A DNA stretch of 64,000 nt, from the NCBI RefSeq assembly GCF_947260015.1, contig NZ_CAMYOM010000004.1:41997-105996 (forward strand), read 5' to 3'. Each line of letters begins with the position of its first letter. Positions within the stretch are counted from its first letter, which is position 1. A program made the position numbers and the translations under genes. Below the pieces are notes generated by a model that was given only the letters and a program-made list of their open reading frames with translations, did not search any database and was not told the DNA's origin. This DNA is from an uncultured Eudoraea sp. GTDB taxonomy: Bacteria; Bacteroidota; Bacteroidia; Flavobacteriales; Flavobacteriaceae. Shown here in pieces: positions 45,585-55,396 of the stretch.

Positions 45585-45983
45585 ATGGATAAGCACGAAG
45601 ATACAAGGCTAATTTTTATTTATAACGCCAATTCAGGCTTGCGAAATTCCCTTTTGGATGGAGCTCATAAAGCATTAAGTCCGAGCACTTACCAATGTAA
45701 TCTTTGTGATTTAACCTTTGGTGTAATTAATGAGAAAAAAGCCTGGAAGAGATTTCGTGAGGAAGAAGACCGTAGCATGGAATTTCTACATAAGGATGAA
45801 TTTAATAAGCAGTATGCTTCAAAATTCGGATATAAGTTTGAGTTTCCGGTTGTTCTGTCAGCGGTTAATGAGGAGTTGCAGCTATTTATTTCTACAAAAG
45901 AACTCAATGAATTAGAAAATACGGAAGAATTAATTGATTTAATTGCGAAAAGGGAAAAGGAAATAAAAGTATGGGACAAATAG
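45585..45983 (+). CDS. Conserved hypothetical protein with a CxxC motif
   Basis: 132 residues, not recognised. It begins with LIFIYNANSGLRNSLLDGAH, has CNLC at about residues 38-41 (part of YQCNLCDLTFG), and its C-terminal 40 residues are acidic and helical. Coding character and the start are good. It converges on engB with two bases between stops. No function can be assigned from sequence or neighbours. Confidence 0.75.
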   Translation: MDKHEDTRLIFIYNANSGLRNSLLDGAHKALSPSTYQCNLCDLTFGVINEKKAWKRFREEEDRSMEFLHKDEFNKQYASKFGYKFEFPVVLSAVNEELQLFISTKELNELENTEELIDLIAKREKEIKVWDK

Positions 45984-45985
45984 CT

Positions 45986-46597
45986 TTATTTTCCTTCGTA
46001 GAACCTTGTATTTATTTCTTGGATATAGTTTAAAACCTCTTCTTTTCCCAAGCTATTTGACGAAGAAGTAATAAAATGATTCGGGACTTCTTCCCATGCT
46101 CCTAAAAGCAGTTGATCTAAGTAATTCTTAACATTTCTTTCAATCGCTTTGGGTTTCAGCTTGTCTGCTTTGGTAAATAATATAGAAAATGGGATGCCGT
46201 TCTCACCCAGCCATTGCATGAATTCAAGATCTATTTTTTGGGCTTCATGGCGTATATCAATTAATAGAAAGGCACTTACTAACTGTTCTCTTTTAAGAAA
46301 GTAATCAGTAATATATTTCTGAAAAGTTTTCTTGTCCTTCTTGGATACGCGTGCATATCCATATCCGGGAAGATCAACCAGGAACCATTGATCATTTATT
46401 TTAAAATGATTGATAAGTTGCGTTTTTCCAGGTCTTCCTGATGTTTTTGCCAAACTCTTGCGAGAAGTGAGCATATTTATCAGTGAAGATTTTCCAACAT
46501 TTGATCTTCCTATAAAAGCATATTCGGGTAAAGGCTGGTTGGGGCAATTCTCTACATTGGAGTTGCTCATCAAAAAGTCGGCAGACTTTATCTTCAT
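45986..46597 (-). CDS. engB: Ribosome biogenesis GTP-binding protein EngB (YihA/YsxC)
   Basis: Assists 50S assembly. From ATG 46597 (MKIKSADFLMSNSN) the P-loop GRSNVGKSSL starts near residue 29, followed by GRPGKTQ (G2), DLPGYGYARV (G3) and TKADKL (G4). The open frame extends 21 codons further, but that would overlap the upstream hydrolase gene, so I prefer the internal ATG. It is 13 bp downstream of the hydrolase gene and likely co-transcribed with it. Confidence 0.95.
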   Translation of the reverse strand: MKIKSADFLMSNSNVENCPNQPLPEYAFIGRSNVGKSSLINMLTSRKSLAKTSGRPGKTQLINHFKINDQWFLVDLPGYGYARVSKKDKKTFQKYITDYFLKREQLVSAFLLIDIRHEAQKIDLEFMQWLGENGIPFSILFTKADKLKPKAIERNVKNYLDQLLLGAWEEVPNHFITSSSNSLGKEEVLNYIQEINTRFYEGK

Positions 46598-46610
46598 GAC
46601 AATAAATGTG

Positions 46611-47375
46611 TTAGAATTTACGCTTCTGTAACCATTCATCCAGAACGACATTGAAATCATCGGGATGTTCCATCATAGGTGCATGGCCACACTCTTTTAT
46701 CCAGAAAAGCTCTGAATCCGGCAGTAATTCATGAAATTCCCGTGCGACATTTGGTGGTGTTACAGAGTCATTTTCACCCCAAATAATACAGGTTGGAGTC
46801 TTCATATTCGGTAAATCTTTAGACATATTATGCCTTATGGCACTTTTGGCTATGGCCAGTGTTTTTACCAGTTTCCTTCTGTCATTTACAGTGGCAAATA
46901 CTTCATCCACAATTTCTTTGGTAGCCACTTTAGGATCATAAAAGACATCCTGCGCCTTCTTTTTAATAAATTCATAATCCCCTCGTTTAGGATAGCCATC
47001 TCCCATGGCGCTTTCGTAAAGCCCGGAACTTCCTGTAATTACTAAAGCTTTCACCATTTTAGGATAAAGCTTGGTGTGTAATAAACCTACATGACCTCCA
47101 AGGGAATTACCTAACAAAATAACATCTTTGAGTCCTTTAAATTCTATAAATCTTTCAAGGAACCTAGCAAAGCTCTTTACGTTGGTTTTCAACAATGGCA
47201 AAGAGTAGATTGGCAATTCAGGTACTAAAACTTTATAGCCCTTGTTTGGGAAATAGTTGGTTACCCCATGAAAATTACTAAGGCCCCCCATAAGACCGTG
47301 TAGAATAATCATTGGAGTTCCTTCTCCTACTTCAATAAATCTATATTTTCCTTCTTTTTTAATGTGTTCTTCCAT
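46611..47375 (-). CDS. Alpha/beta-fold hydrolase
   Basis: A 254-residue single-domain hydrolase without a signal peptide. The oxyanion motif HGLMGG is near residue 25, the nucleophile is in GNSLGGH near residue 91, Asp in WGENDSVTPP and His in ECGHAPMMEHP complete the triad. The substrate is unknown. It precedes engB and is divergent from mraZ with a 270-bp gap. Confidence 0.85.
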   Translation of the reverse strand: MEEHIKKEGKYRFIEVGEGTPMIILHGLMGGLSNFHGVTNYFPNKGYKVLVPELPIYSLPLLKTNVKSFARFLERFIEFKGLKDVILLGNSLGGHVGLLHTKLYPKMVKALVITGSSGLYESAMGDGYPKRGDYEFIKKKAQDVFYDPKVATKEIVDEVFATVNDRRKLVKTLAIAKSAIRHNMSKDLPNMKTPTCIIWGENDSVTPPNVAREFHELLPDSELFWIKECGHAPMMEHPDDFNVVLDEWLQKRKF

Positions 47376-47572
47376 TAAATAATGCTTCTGGCTTCAGTGG
47401 GCAAATATAGACATTTCCTCATAATACCAATGCTTTTGGAAAAAAGAGACTACCTTTACAATACCATATTTTTTATCAAAAATAAAGGCATCCCGCTATT
47501 TACAGCAACTGCTAAAATGGCTCGACATAGCACTATACTTCTCTCCTTTTTCAGAATTTTTTTTTCAACAAA

Positions 47573-47599
47573 GTGGTAATTTGTGGTAAATTGTGGTAA
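47573..47599 (+). promoter_or_regulatory. MraZ-type triplicate operator
   Basis: Three direct repeats of GTGGTAA at 47573, 47583 and 47593, exactly 10 bp apart (one helical turn). MraZ proteins are known to bind several such spaced GTGG/TGGG-type boxes before their own gene. They cover the -33 region of the promoter whose -7 box is at 47609. Confidence 0.8.
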
Positions 47600-47608
47600 T
47601 AATTTCTA

Positions 47609-47616
47609 TATATTTG
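47609..47616 (+). promoter_or_regulatory. -7 box of the mraZ promoter
   Basis: TATATTTG, a full TAnnTTTG match, 30 bp before the mraZ start and 10 bp after the MraZ-type repeats. Confidence 0.55.
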
Positions 47617-47645
47617 AGTTTATATTAGAAAACCAGCCAATTTAA

Positions 47646-48110
47646 GTGATAAGTTTTATAGGGACATATGATTGCAAAGCTGATGTTAAAGGGCGGATAA
47701 TGATACCCGTCACGCTCAAAAATCAGATGGCCCCTGTTCTCAGCAAGGGCTTTGTCATAAAACGTTCGGTATTTCAACCCTGTCTAGAACTGTATCCAAT
47801 GGACGAATGGAATCTGTTAATGGAAAAAATGAATAAAAAGAACAGATTCAAGAAGAAGAACAATGATTTTATCAGGCGGTTTTCAGCGGGTGTGAAACCC
47901 TTAGAAATAGATGGGACAGGTAGATTGCTTATACCTAAAAACCTCGTTTCTATTGCTGGAATTAGCAAAGAAGTGGTTTTAAGTTCGGCTATAAACATCA
48001 TTGAAATTTGGGATAAGGATAGCTATGAAAAAGTAATTGATGAAACTGCAGAAAATTTTGCGGAATTAGCAGAAGAGGTAATGGGTGATGATGGAGACGA
48101 ACTATCATAA
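47646..48110 (+). CDS. mraZ: Transcriptional regulator MraZ
   Basis: AbrB-like DNA-binding protein that heads the dcw cluster and regulates it. Two SpoVT/AbrB-type repeats are seen: FIGTYDCKADVKGRIMIP at about residues 4-21 and KPLEIDGTGRLLIPKNL near 84-100. GTG start (MISFIGTYDCK). 154 residues. It overlaps rsmH by about 20 bp. Confidence 0.95.
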   Translation: MISFIGTYDCKADVKGRIMIPVTLKNQMAPVLSKGFVIKRSVFQPCLELYPMDEWNLLMEKMNKKNRFKKKNNDFIRRFSAGVKPLEIDGTGRLLIPKNLVSIAGISKEVVLSSAINIIEIWDKDSYEKVIDETAENFAELAEEVMGDDGDELS

Positions 48111-48993
48111 CCCTGTTTTGTTAAAGGAGTCCGTTGATGGGCTCAATATATTGGAAAATGGAATTTATGTAGATGTGACTTTTGGTGGAGGTGGACATTC
48201 CAAAGAGATTTTAAGAAGATTGGGTAGTGGAGGTGCTTTGTTTGCTTTTGATCAGGATGAGGAAGCTTTGAAAAACGCAATAGCAGATGATAGATTTACC
48301 CTGATCAATGAAAACTTTAGATATATAAAGCAGTTTTTAAAGTTCTATGGCATTCGGAAAGTAAATGGAATCTTAGCTGACTTCGGGGTTTCTTCTCATC
48401 AGTTTGACAAGGCTGAACGAGGTTTCTCTATACGTTTCGATGCCGATCTGGATATGAGAATGAGTTCAAAAAATAAGAAGAGTGCCTATGAAGTGGTTAA
48501 TTCTTATGCCTATGATGATCTTAGAAATGTATTGTTTCGTTATGGTGATTTAAGACGTGCAGATGCAATGGCCAAAACCATTATAGAACACAGGGTAAAT
48601 GAACCTATTAAAACAACGACAGACCTAAAAATGGTATTGAAGGAATATCTGCCAAAGTTTAGAGAAAACAAGATTTTAGCACAGGTATATCAGGCAATAC
48701 GCATTGAAGTAAATCAGGAATTAGCGGCAATAGAAGAATTTTTATTGCAAACTCCGGAGATAATGGATAAAGGCGGACGGCTGAGTTTAATTAGTTACCA
48801 TTCATTGGAAGATAGACTAGTTAAGAGATTCATTAGAGCAGGTAGTTTTTCGAGTGAACCCGAAAAGGATTTTTACGGAAATATTGATGTTCCGTTTAAA
48901 AAGGTAGGTGGATTAATTGTTCCCCCTGCCGATGAAATTTCGAAGAATAGCAGGGCTCGCAGTGCAAGACTGCGAATAGCAGAACGAATATAA
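48091..48993 (+). CDS. rsmH: 16S rRNA (cytosine-1402-N4)-methyltransferase
   Basis: SAM-dependent methyltransferase of the MraW family. YHNPVLLKESVDGL at the N-terminus, DVTFGGGGHSKEIL (SAM motif I) near residue 27, LADFGVSSHQ and SYHSLEDRLVKRF are family signatures. In-frame GTG 48085, ATG 48088 and ATG 48091 are possible starts; the last gives the usual short N-terminus. Confidence 0.97.
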   Translation: METNYHNPVLLKESVDGLNILENGIYVDVTFGGGGHSKEILRRLGSGGALFAFDQDEEALKNAIADDRFTLINENFRYIKQFLKFYGIRKVNGILADFGVSSHQFDKAERGFSIRFDADLDMRMSSKNKKSAYEVVNSYAYDDLRNVLFRYGDLRRADAMAKTIIEHRVNEPIKTTTDLKMVLKEYLPKFRENKILAQVYQAIRIEVNQELAAIEEFLLQTPEIMDKGGRLSLISYHSLEDRLVKRFIRAGSFSSEPEKDFYGNIDVPFKKVGGLIVPPADEISKNSRARSARLRIAERI

Positions 48994-49031
48994 TTTGTGG
49001 ATCTGGATAATTCATAACAATATATAAACTT

Positions 49032-49352
49032 ATGAGAAAAGGGATCATAGATATTTTAAAAGGCAAATTCCTGGTGAGTGGAGATGCTCCAAAAAATTGG
49101 CTCTTTATAATTTTTGCCTCGGTTTTGGCAACTATAATGATTGCTAGTTCTCACAGTGCGGATAAAAAAGTACATCAGGTAGCCGCTTTGAATGAACAGG
49201 TCAAAGAGTTAAAAAACGAATTCGTAGATATGCGCTCAGACGTACAACGATTGAAATTAGAATCAACCATTACAGAGAATGTTTTGGATGAAGGTCTTTT
49301 TCCTTCTGAAGTACCACCAAGAAAAATAAAAGTAAAAACCAATAAAAAATAA
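49032..49352 (+). CDS. FtsL-like cell-division protein
   Basis: A 106-residue bitopic protein: a short cytoplasmic head, one transmembrane helix at about 25-38 (LFIIFASVLATIMI) and a periplasmic coiled coil (VAALNEQVKELKNEFVDM, then RSDVQRLKLES). Position between rsmH and the division PBP, size and topology identify it as the Bacteroidetes FtsL equivalent; sequence similarity to FtsL is weak. Confidence 0.85.
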   Translation: MRKGIIDILKGKFLVSGDAPKNWLFIIFASVLATIMIASSHSADKKVHQVAALNEQVKELKNEFVDMRSDVQRLKLESTITENVLDEGLFPSEVPPRKIKVKTNKK

Positions 49353-51359
49353 GTGGCCATCACTGATAAAAAAATATTAACCAGACTTTATATAGTATCA
49401 GCATGTCTGTTCCTGTTTGCGGTTGCGGTGGTCGTAAAACTTGTGAGTATCCAGATAGTTCACGGCGATAAGTACAAGGAGATGGCTCATCAACGTACGG
49501 AAAGGCTTTTTACAATTGCCCCAAACAGGGGAAATCTCTATTCAGATGATGGAAGTTTGTTAGCTACATCGGTCTCCAGGTATACGATACGTTTTGATGC
49601 GGTCACAGTAAAAAGTTCAGATTTTGAAGAAGAAGTACAGCCTTTGTGCAATGCTCTGGCAAACCTGTTTGGAAAACCTTCCGCCTATTATGAACAAATT
49701 CTAAGAAAAGCTAAAGCAAATAAAAACAGATACGCCTTGGTGGCCAGGAATCTTGATTATTCTGACTATATGGAGGTTAAAGCTTTCCCACTCTTTAATA
49801 AGGGACCAAATAGGGGAGGTTTTATTATGGAGCAAAAAACAGTAAGGGAACATCCTTTAGGAAAAATAGCAGAAAGAAGCGTTGGGTATGAACGATTTGA
49901 TGAAAATGGCTATGTGACCAGGGTAGGGCTTGAAGGCGCCTTTGGTAACTACTTAAGAGGAATAGAAGGAAAAAGACTAAAACAGAAAATTGCTAAAGGT
50001 CAGTGGAAACCTATTGGTTTAGACAATCTTGTTGAACCTAAGGATGGCTATGATGTAGTGTCGACCATAGATATCAATATTCAAGATATTGCCCATCATG
50101 GGCTCTTAACACAATTAGAAAAGTATAAAGCCGATCATGGATGTGTTATTGTAATGGAAACTAAAACAGGGGAGATAAAGGCAATTTCTAATCTAGGAAG
50201 AACAGAGGATGGTAAATATTACGAAAGATTAAATTATGCGATAGGCGAATCTCATGAACCTGGATCAACCTTTAAATTAATGTCGTTGGTTGCTGCCCTG
50301 GAAGATCAAAAAATAGACACAAGCACAGTTATTGATACTGAAAAAGGACGTTGGAGAATATACGATAGAATAGTAAAGGATTCCAAACACGGAGGTTATG
50401 GCAAAATTTCAATGGCAAAAGCTTTTGTAGTTTCTTCAAATACAGCTTTCGCCAAAATGATTCATAACAGTTATAAAGAAGAACCATCAGTTTATGTAGA
50501 TCGCCTGATGTCCATGGGGCTTCATCAGGAATTGGAAATGCCAATAAAAGGAGAAGGTAAGCCTGTAATTAGATATCCCGGAGATAAGGGATGGTCTGGG
50601 ATTTCCCTGGCGTGGATGTCTCATGGCTATGAAGTATCCCTAACGCCTTTACAGACTCTTGCTTTTTACAATGCTATAGCTAATGATGGTCAATTATTGC
50701 GTCCCAGACTAATAAAGGAGGTTAAGGAATGGAATAAAACCATTTATACGTTTGATAAGGAGATTATTAACGAGGCTATTTGCTCTAAGGAGACCGCAAA
50801 ACAGGTCCGTGACTTATTGAAAAATGTAGTGGAAAAAGAACACGGAACGGGGCATCGACTTTATTCTCCAAACTTTTCTATGGCTGGTAAAACGGGAACA
50901 GCACAAAAAAACTATGTAACCCGTGACCCGGACAAACTGAGATATATATCAACTTTTGCCGGGTACTTCCCTGCAGATGACCCAAAGTACTCCTGCATAG
51001 TGGTGATCCACGAACCAGATAAAAGTGTCGGCTACTATGGTGCAGACGTATCCGGGCCGGTATTTAAATCAATAGCCAGAAAGATTTATGCCAACAACCC
51101 CTTAATAGACGAAATAGAAACCCTGGAACCTTTAAATGCTGATTTAGAGGCAAGTTTTCAAAGCTACTACGCGGAGGCACAAAAGAACCACAATCAGATG
51201 CCAGATGTAAAAGGAATGAGTGGAATGGATGCAATTTCTATCCTCGAAAACATGGGTTTGGAGGTAGAGGTCAAAGGAAATGGCAAGGTTCAAAAGCAAT
51301 CAATTTCTAAGGGAACAAATTTGGAAAAAGTAAAGAAAATAATTTTAGAACTTTCATGA
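49353..51359 (+). CDS. ftsI: Division-specific peptidoglycan transpeptidase with PASTA domain
   Basis: Class B penicillin-binding protein that cross-links septal peptidoglycan. N-terminal membrane anchor at about 10-31, catalytic SxxK at S305-K308 (STFK), SSN near residue 361, and KTGT at 513-516. The C-terminal ~60 residues (QMPDVKGMSGMDAISILENM and onward) form one PASTA repeat, uncommon in proteobacterial FtsI but usual here. GTG start directly abutting the ftsL stop; four-base overlap with murE. Confidence 0.95.
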   Translation: MAITDKKILTRLYIVSACLFLFAVAVVVKLVSIQIVHGDKYKEMAHQRTERLFTIAPNRGNLYSDDGSLLATSVSRYTIRFDAVTVKSSDFEEEVQPLCNALANLFGKPSAYYEQILRKAKANKNRYALVARNLDYSDYMEVKAFPLFNKGPNRGGFIMEQKTVREHPLGKIAERSVGYERFDENGYVTRVGLEGAFGNYLRGIEGKRLKQKIAKGQWKPIGLDNLVEPKDGYDVVSTIDINIQDIAHHGLLTQLEKYKADHGCVIVMETKTGEIKAISNLGRTEDGKYYERLNYAIGESHEPGSTFKLMSLVAALEDQKIDTSTVIDTEKGRWRIYDRIVKDSKHGGYGKISMAKAFVVSSNTAFAKMIHNSYKEEPSVYVDRLMSMGLHQELEMPIKGEGKPVIRYPGDKGWSGISLAWMSHGYEVSLTPLQTLAFYNAIANDGQLLRPRLIKEVKEWNKTIYTFDKEIINEAICSKETAKQVRDLLKNVVEKEHGTGHRLYSPNFSMAGKTGTAQKNYVTRDPDKLRYISTFAGYFPADDPKYSCIVVIHEPDKSVGYYGADVSGPVFKSIARKIYANNPLIDEIETLEPLNADLEASFQSYYAEAQKNHNQMPDVKGMSGMDAISILENMGLEVEVKGNGKVQKQSISKGTNLEKVKKIILELS

Positions 51360-52819
51360 AGCCGCTAAAGGATATACTATTTGGAGTAAGTCTTACCGCC
51401 GTGAGCGGATCTACCGGTGTCTTGGTGAATACGATATGTTTTGATTCCAGAAAAGTAGCTAAGGGTTGTGTTTTTGTGGCAATTAAGGGCACTTTAACCG
51501 ATGGGCATAAATATATCGATAAAGCTATATCCGCAGGAGCTAATTCGATAGTATGCGAAGAACTTCCGGGAGATTTGATCAATGATATAACTTATGTGGA
51601 AGTTCTTGATGCCAACCAGGCCCTTGCTATAATGGCATCAAATTTCTATGATAATCCATCCAAAAATTTAAAACTTGTAGGTGTTACCGGTACAAACGGC
51701 AAGACTACAGTAAGCAGTTTGTTATACCAATTGTTTAAAAAAGCAGGATACAAAGTTGGCCTGCTATCTACAATTCGAATAATGGTGGATAATAGAGAAT
51801 TTTCTACTAGCCATACGACTCCTGATGCCATGACTATTAACCAATATCTATCTCTGATGAATGAGGCAGGTGTTGAATTTTGTTTTATGGAAGTAAGTTC
51901 CCATGGCATTCATCAAAAAAGAACTGAAGGGTTGGTGTTTGAAGGTGCAATATTCACCAATTTATCGCATGACCATCTGGATTATCACAAAACATTTGCC
52001 GAGTACAGGGATACAAAAAAGAAATTATTTGATGATTTACCTAAAAGAGCTTTTGCCTTAACAAATATTGACGATAAAAATGGGCTTGTGATGCTGCAAA
52101 ATACCACAGCTAAAAAATACACCTATGCTCTAAAAAGTTATGCCGACTACAGGGCTCAGATTTTGGAAAATCAATTTAACGGACAGTTGTTAAAAATTGA
52201 TGATAATGAGCTATGGACCCGATTAATAGGTCATTTTAATGCTTACAACATCCTGGCCATATATGCTACAGCTGACCTGTTGGGATTAGAAAAACTTGAA
52301 ACCCTAAGGTTATTGAGTGAATTGGAAAATGTTGACGGAAGGTTTCAATACTTCATATCTAAAGAAAGAATAACGGCTATTGTTGATTATGCCCATACGC
52401 CGGACGCCTTAAAAAATGTACTTGAGACAATCAATGCATTGAGGACTGGAAATGAAAACGTCATCACCGTAGTGGGGTGTGGTGGTGATCGTGACAGGTC
52501 TAAGCGTCCGGTAATGGGTCATATCGCTTCAGCTATGAGTGGTAAAGCAATTTTTACATCAGATAATCCACGATCCGAACCGCCTCTTATTATCATTGAA
52601 GAGATGGAATCTGGCGTAGAACCACAGAATATCAGTAAAGTTTTATCAATTGAAAATCGAAACCAGGCAATAAAGACCGCCTGTCAGCTAGCCGTACCCA
52701 ATGATATAATCCTGGTTGCTGGTAAGGGTCATGAAACCTATCAGGAAACTAACGGTGAGCGTGTGGATTTTGATGATTTTAAAATTATAAAGGAAGTGCT
52801 AACCAGTTTAAAAAAGTAA
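51356..52819 (+). CDS. murE: UDP-MurNAc-tripeptide synthetase (meso-DAP adding)
   Basis: Adds the third amino acid to the peptidoglycan precursor. The ATP loop GVTGTNGKTTVSSL is near residue 107, and the amino-acid specificity motif DNPR is at 403-406, which marks meso-diaminopimelate enzymes rather than lysine enzymes. 487 residues. The start overlaps the ftsI stop (ATGA). Confidence 0.96.
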   Translation: MKPLKDILFGVSLTAVSGSTGVLVNTICFDSRKVAKGCVFVAIKGTLTDGHKYIDKAISAGANSIVCEELPGDLINDITYVEVLDANQALAIMASNFYDNPSKNLKLVGVTGTNGKTTVSSLLYQLFKKAGYKVGLLSTIRIMVDNREFSTSHTTPDAMTINQYLSLMNEAGVEFCFMEVSSHGIHQKRTEGLVFEGAIFTNLSHDHLDYHKTFAEYRDTKKKLFDDLPKRAFALTNIDDKNGLVMLQNTTAKKYTYALKSYADYRAQILENQFNGQLLKIDDNELWTRLIGHFNAYNILAIYATADLLGLEKLETLRLLSELENVDGRFQYFISKERITAIVDYAHTPDALKNVLETINALRTGNENVITVVGCGGDRDRSKRPVMGHIASAMSGKAIFTSDNPRSEPPLIIIEEMESGVEPQNISKVLSIENRNQAIKTACQLAVPNDIILVAGKGHETYQETNGERVDFDDFKIIKEVLTSLKK

Positions 52820-52839
52820 CAAGAAATAGATAACGTAAT

Positions 52840-54060
52840 ATGCTGTATTATCTGTTCGATTATTTAGAAAAACAATATCAATTGCCAGGAGCAAGTCTGT
52901 TCCAGTTTCAGACATTCAGGGCAGCTATGGCTGTGCTACTCTCTTTGTTATTGGCAACAGTTTATGGCAAACGTATTATTCTTTTTCTCAAGCGCAAACA
53001 AATAGGGGAGACCATTCGGGATCTCGGACTTGAGGGGCAAAAGCAAAAGACAGGTACTCCAACTATGGGTGGTTTGATAATAATAATGTCCACCTTAATT
53101 CCTGTGCTATTGTTCGCGGATTTAAAGAATATTTATATCATTCTATTGATAGTTACAATTCTATGGATGGGTATTATCGGATTTGTGGATGACTACATTA
53201 AAATATTCAAAAAAAATAAAAAAGGTCTCAAAGGCAGGTTTAAAGTGATAGGTCAGGTTGTACTAGGACTCATTGTGGGTGTAACCCTATATTTCCATCC
53301 GGAAGTCACCATGCGAGAAAGGACCAATACTATAATTACGGAGCAATATAAGGTTGAACAGATTAAAGGTGGAGATATTAAATCTACAATGACTACCGTT
53401 CCGTTTTTTAAGAATAATGAATTGGATTATAGTAATCTGATTTCCTGGGCCGGTGAGAAGGCAGTGTCGAATGCATGGTTAATTTTTATTCCAATTGTCA
53501 TCTTAATAGTTACAGCGGTTTCCAATGGTGCAAATCTTACAGATGGCATCGATGGTTTGGCGGCCGGCACATCCGCGATAATAGTTCTCACCCTGGGAAT
53601 TTTTGCATGGGTGTCGGGAAATATAATTTTTTCCGAATACCTGGACATCATGTACATACCCAAGGCTGGTGAGCTTTTAGTGTTCATAGCTGCATTCGTA
53701 GGAGCATTGGTAGGTTTTTTATGGTACAACGCATTTCCTGCCCAGGTATTTATGGGTGACACTGGAAGTCTAACAATAGGTGGCGTTATAGCAGTAATTG
53801 CATTAATTGTAAGAAAAGAATTGTTAATTCCAATTATATGCGGAATATTCTTTGCCGAGTCCATATCTGTGATGTTGCAGGTTGGTTATTTCAAATACAC
53901 TAAGAACACATCAGGTGAAGGGAAACGTATTTTTTTGATGGCACCCTTACATCACCATTATCAGAAAAAGGGATATCACGAAAGTAAAATAGTCACACGA
54001 TTTTGGATTATAGGAATACTATTAGCCATAATTACAATTGTGACACTCAAAGTGAGATAA
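52840..54060 (+). CDS. mraY: Phospho-MurNAc-pentapeptide transferase
   Basis: Integral membrane enzyme that makes lipid I. About ten hydrophobic helices and the family signatures [11 protein letters not shown] near residue 73, [13 protein letters not shown] near 114, [12 protein letters not shown] near 233, and the cytoplasmic [11 protein letters not shown] near 368. At 406 residues it is longer than E. coli MraY because of an insertion around residues 155-195, typical of Bacteroidetes. Confidence 0.96.
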   Translation: MLYYLFDYLEKQYQLPGASLFQFQTFRAAMAVLLSLLLATVYGKRIILFLKRKQIGETIRDLGLEGQKQKTGTPTMGGLIIIMSTLIPVLLFADLKNIYIILLIVTILWMGIIGFVDDYIKIFKKNKKGLKGRFKVIGQVVLGLIVGVTLYFHPEVTMRERTNTIITEQYKVEQIKGGDIKSTMTTVPFFKNNELDYSNLISWAGEKAVSNAWLIFIPIVILIVTAVSNGANLTDGIDGLAAGTSAIIVLTLGIFAWVSGNIIFSEYLDIMYIPKAGELLVFIAAFVGALVGFLWYNAFPAQVFMGDTGSLTIGGVIAVIALIVRKELLIPIICGIFFAESISVMLQVGYFKYTKNTSGEGKRIFLMAPLHHHYQKKGYHESKIVTRFWIIGILLAIITIVTLKVR

Positions 54061-55394
54061 TGAAATTAATGGTTGTACTCGGCGCTGGTGAAAGTGGAGT
54101 TGGAACGGCCATTCTGGCAAAAAAAAAGAATTACCTGGTATTTGTTTCAGATAAGGGTAAGATCAAAGATAAATATAAAAACGTTCTTGAACATTTTGAG
54201 ATTGATTGGGAGGAAGAACATCATTCGGAAGATAAAATTCTCAATGCTGATGTCGTAATGAAAAGTCCGGGTATTCCGGACACAACACCTCTGGTAAAAA
54301 GGCTTGTGGATAAAGGTGTTCCGGTAATTTCTGAGATTGAGTTTGCCGCAAAACATACAAATGCCACAATAATAGGAATTACGGGAAGTAATGGCAAGAC
54401 CACTACTACTATGCTTACCTATAATATTTTAAAAAAGGGAGGTTTAAACGTGGGAATGGCAGGTAATATTGGAGACAGTTTTGCTAAAATGGTAGCGGAA
54501 CATAACTATGATTTCTACGTGCTAGAAATAAGCAGTTTTCAGTTAGATGGAATTGTAGATTTTAAACCAAACATAGCGGTAATAACAAATATTACCCCGG
54601 ACCATTTAGACAGGTATGATCATTCTTTTGAAAACTATGTGTCTTCAAAATTCCGGATTGTTCAAAACCAGAATGCCGAAGACAGTTTGATTTATGATTG
54701 TGATGATAATGTAATTGTAAGTTGGCTGGAGAATAACCCAATTAGATCAAAATTAATGCCTTTTTCAATTAATGAGAAACTAAAAGAAGGGGCATGGTTA
54801 GAGAATGACAGAATATTAATTAGGACAGAAAATAAAACAATTGAAATGGAAGCAGATTCTTTGGCATTAGAAGGTTTACACAACCTTAAAAATACAATGG
54901 CGGCATCAACGGTTGCAAAATTGGTTGGTATTCGAAAGGATACTATCCGCGAAAGTATTCAGAATTTTCAGGGAGCTGCACATCGTTTGGAAAAGGTTTT
55001 AAAAATTCATCATGTACAATATATAAATGATTCAAAGGCTACCAATGTAAATGCCACTTATTATGCTTTGGAAAGCATAAAAACTCCCATCGTGTGGATA
55101 GTAGGTGGTGAAGATAAAGGGAATGACTATAAAGTACTGATGCCCTTAGTAAGGGAAAAGGTAAAAGCTATCATTTGCCTTGGTATGGATAACTCAAAAA
55201 TTAAATACGCTTTTGGTAACGTGGTAGATTTAATTGTTGAGACCTACGCAATGAGTGAAGCGGTAAAAGTAGCCTATAAAATTGCTGAAAGAGGAGATAC
55301 TGTTTTGTTGTCTCCGGCATGTGCTAGTTTTGATCTTTTTAAAAATTATGAAGACAGAGGAAATCAATTTAAAGAAGCAATAAAAAACTTGTAA
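54060..55394 (+). CDS. murD: UDP-MurNAc-L-alanine:D-glutamate ligase
   Basis: Adds D-Glu to the precursor. Start at ATG 54060, overlapping the mraY stop by one base, which gives [15 protein letters not shown]; the frame is open further upstream but inside mraY. The ATP loop GITGSNGKTTTTML is near residue 107, with NDSKATNVNAT and LLSPACASFDLFKNYEDRG at the C-terminus. 444 residues. Confidence 0.96.
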   Translation: MKLMVVLGAGESGVGTAILAKKKNYLVFVSDKGKIKDKYKNVLEHFEIDWEEEHHSEDKILNADVVMKSPGIPDTTPLVKRLVDKGVPVISEIEFAAKHTNATIIGITGSNGKTTTTMLTYNILKKGGLNVGMAGNIGDSFAKMVAEHNYDFYVLEISSFQLDGIVDFKPNIAVITNITPDHLDRYDHSFENYVSSKFRIVQNQNAEDSLIYDCDDNVIVSWLENNPIRSKLMPFSINEKLKEGAWLENDRILIRTENKTIEMEADSLALEGLHNLKNTMAASTVAKLVGIRKDTIRESIQNFQGAAHRLEKVLKIHHVQYINDSKATNVNATYYALESIKTPIVWIVGGEDKGNDYKVLMPLVREKVKAIICLGMDNSKIKYAFGNVVDLIVETYAMSEAVKVAYKIAERGDTVLLSPACASFDLFKNYEDRGNQFKEAIKNL

Positions 55395-55396
55395 AA

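Noticed and set aside
47382..47579. 65-codon plus-strand ORF before mraZ
   Set aside because: It runs into the MraZ operator repeats, its composition looks like translated AT-rich spacer, and it has no family features.
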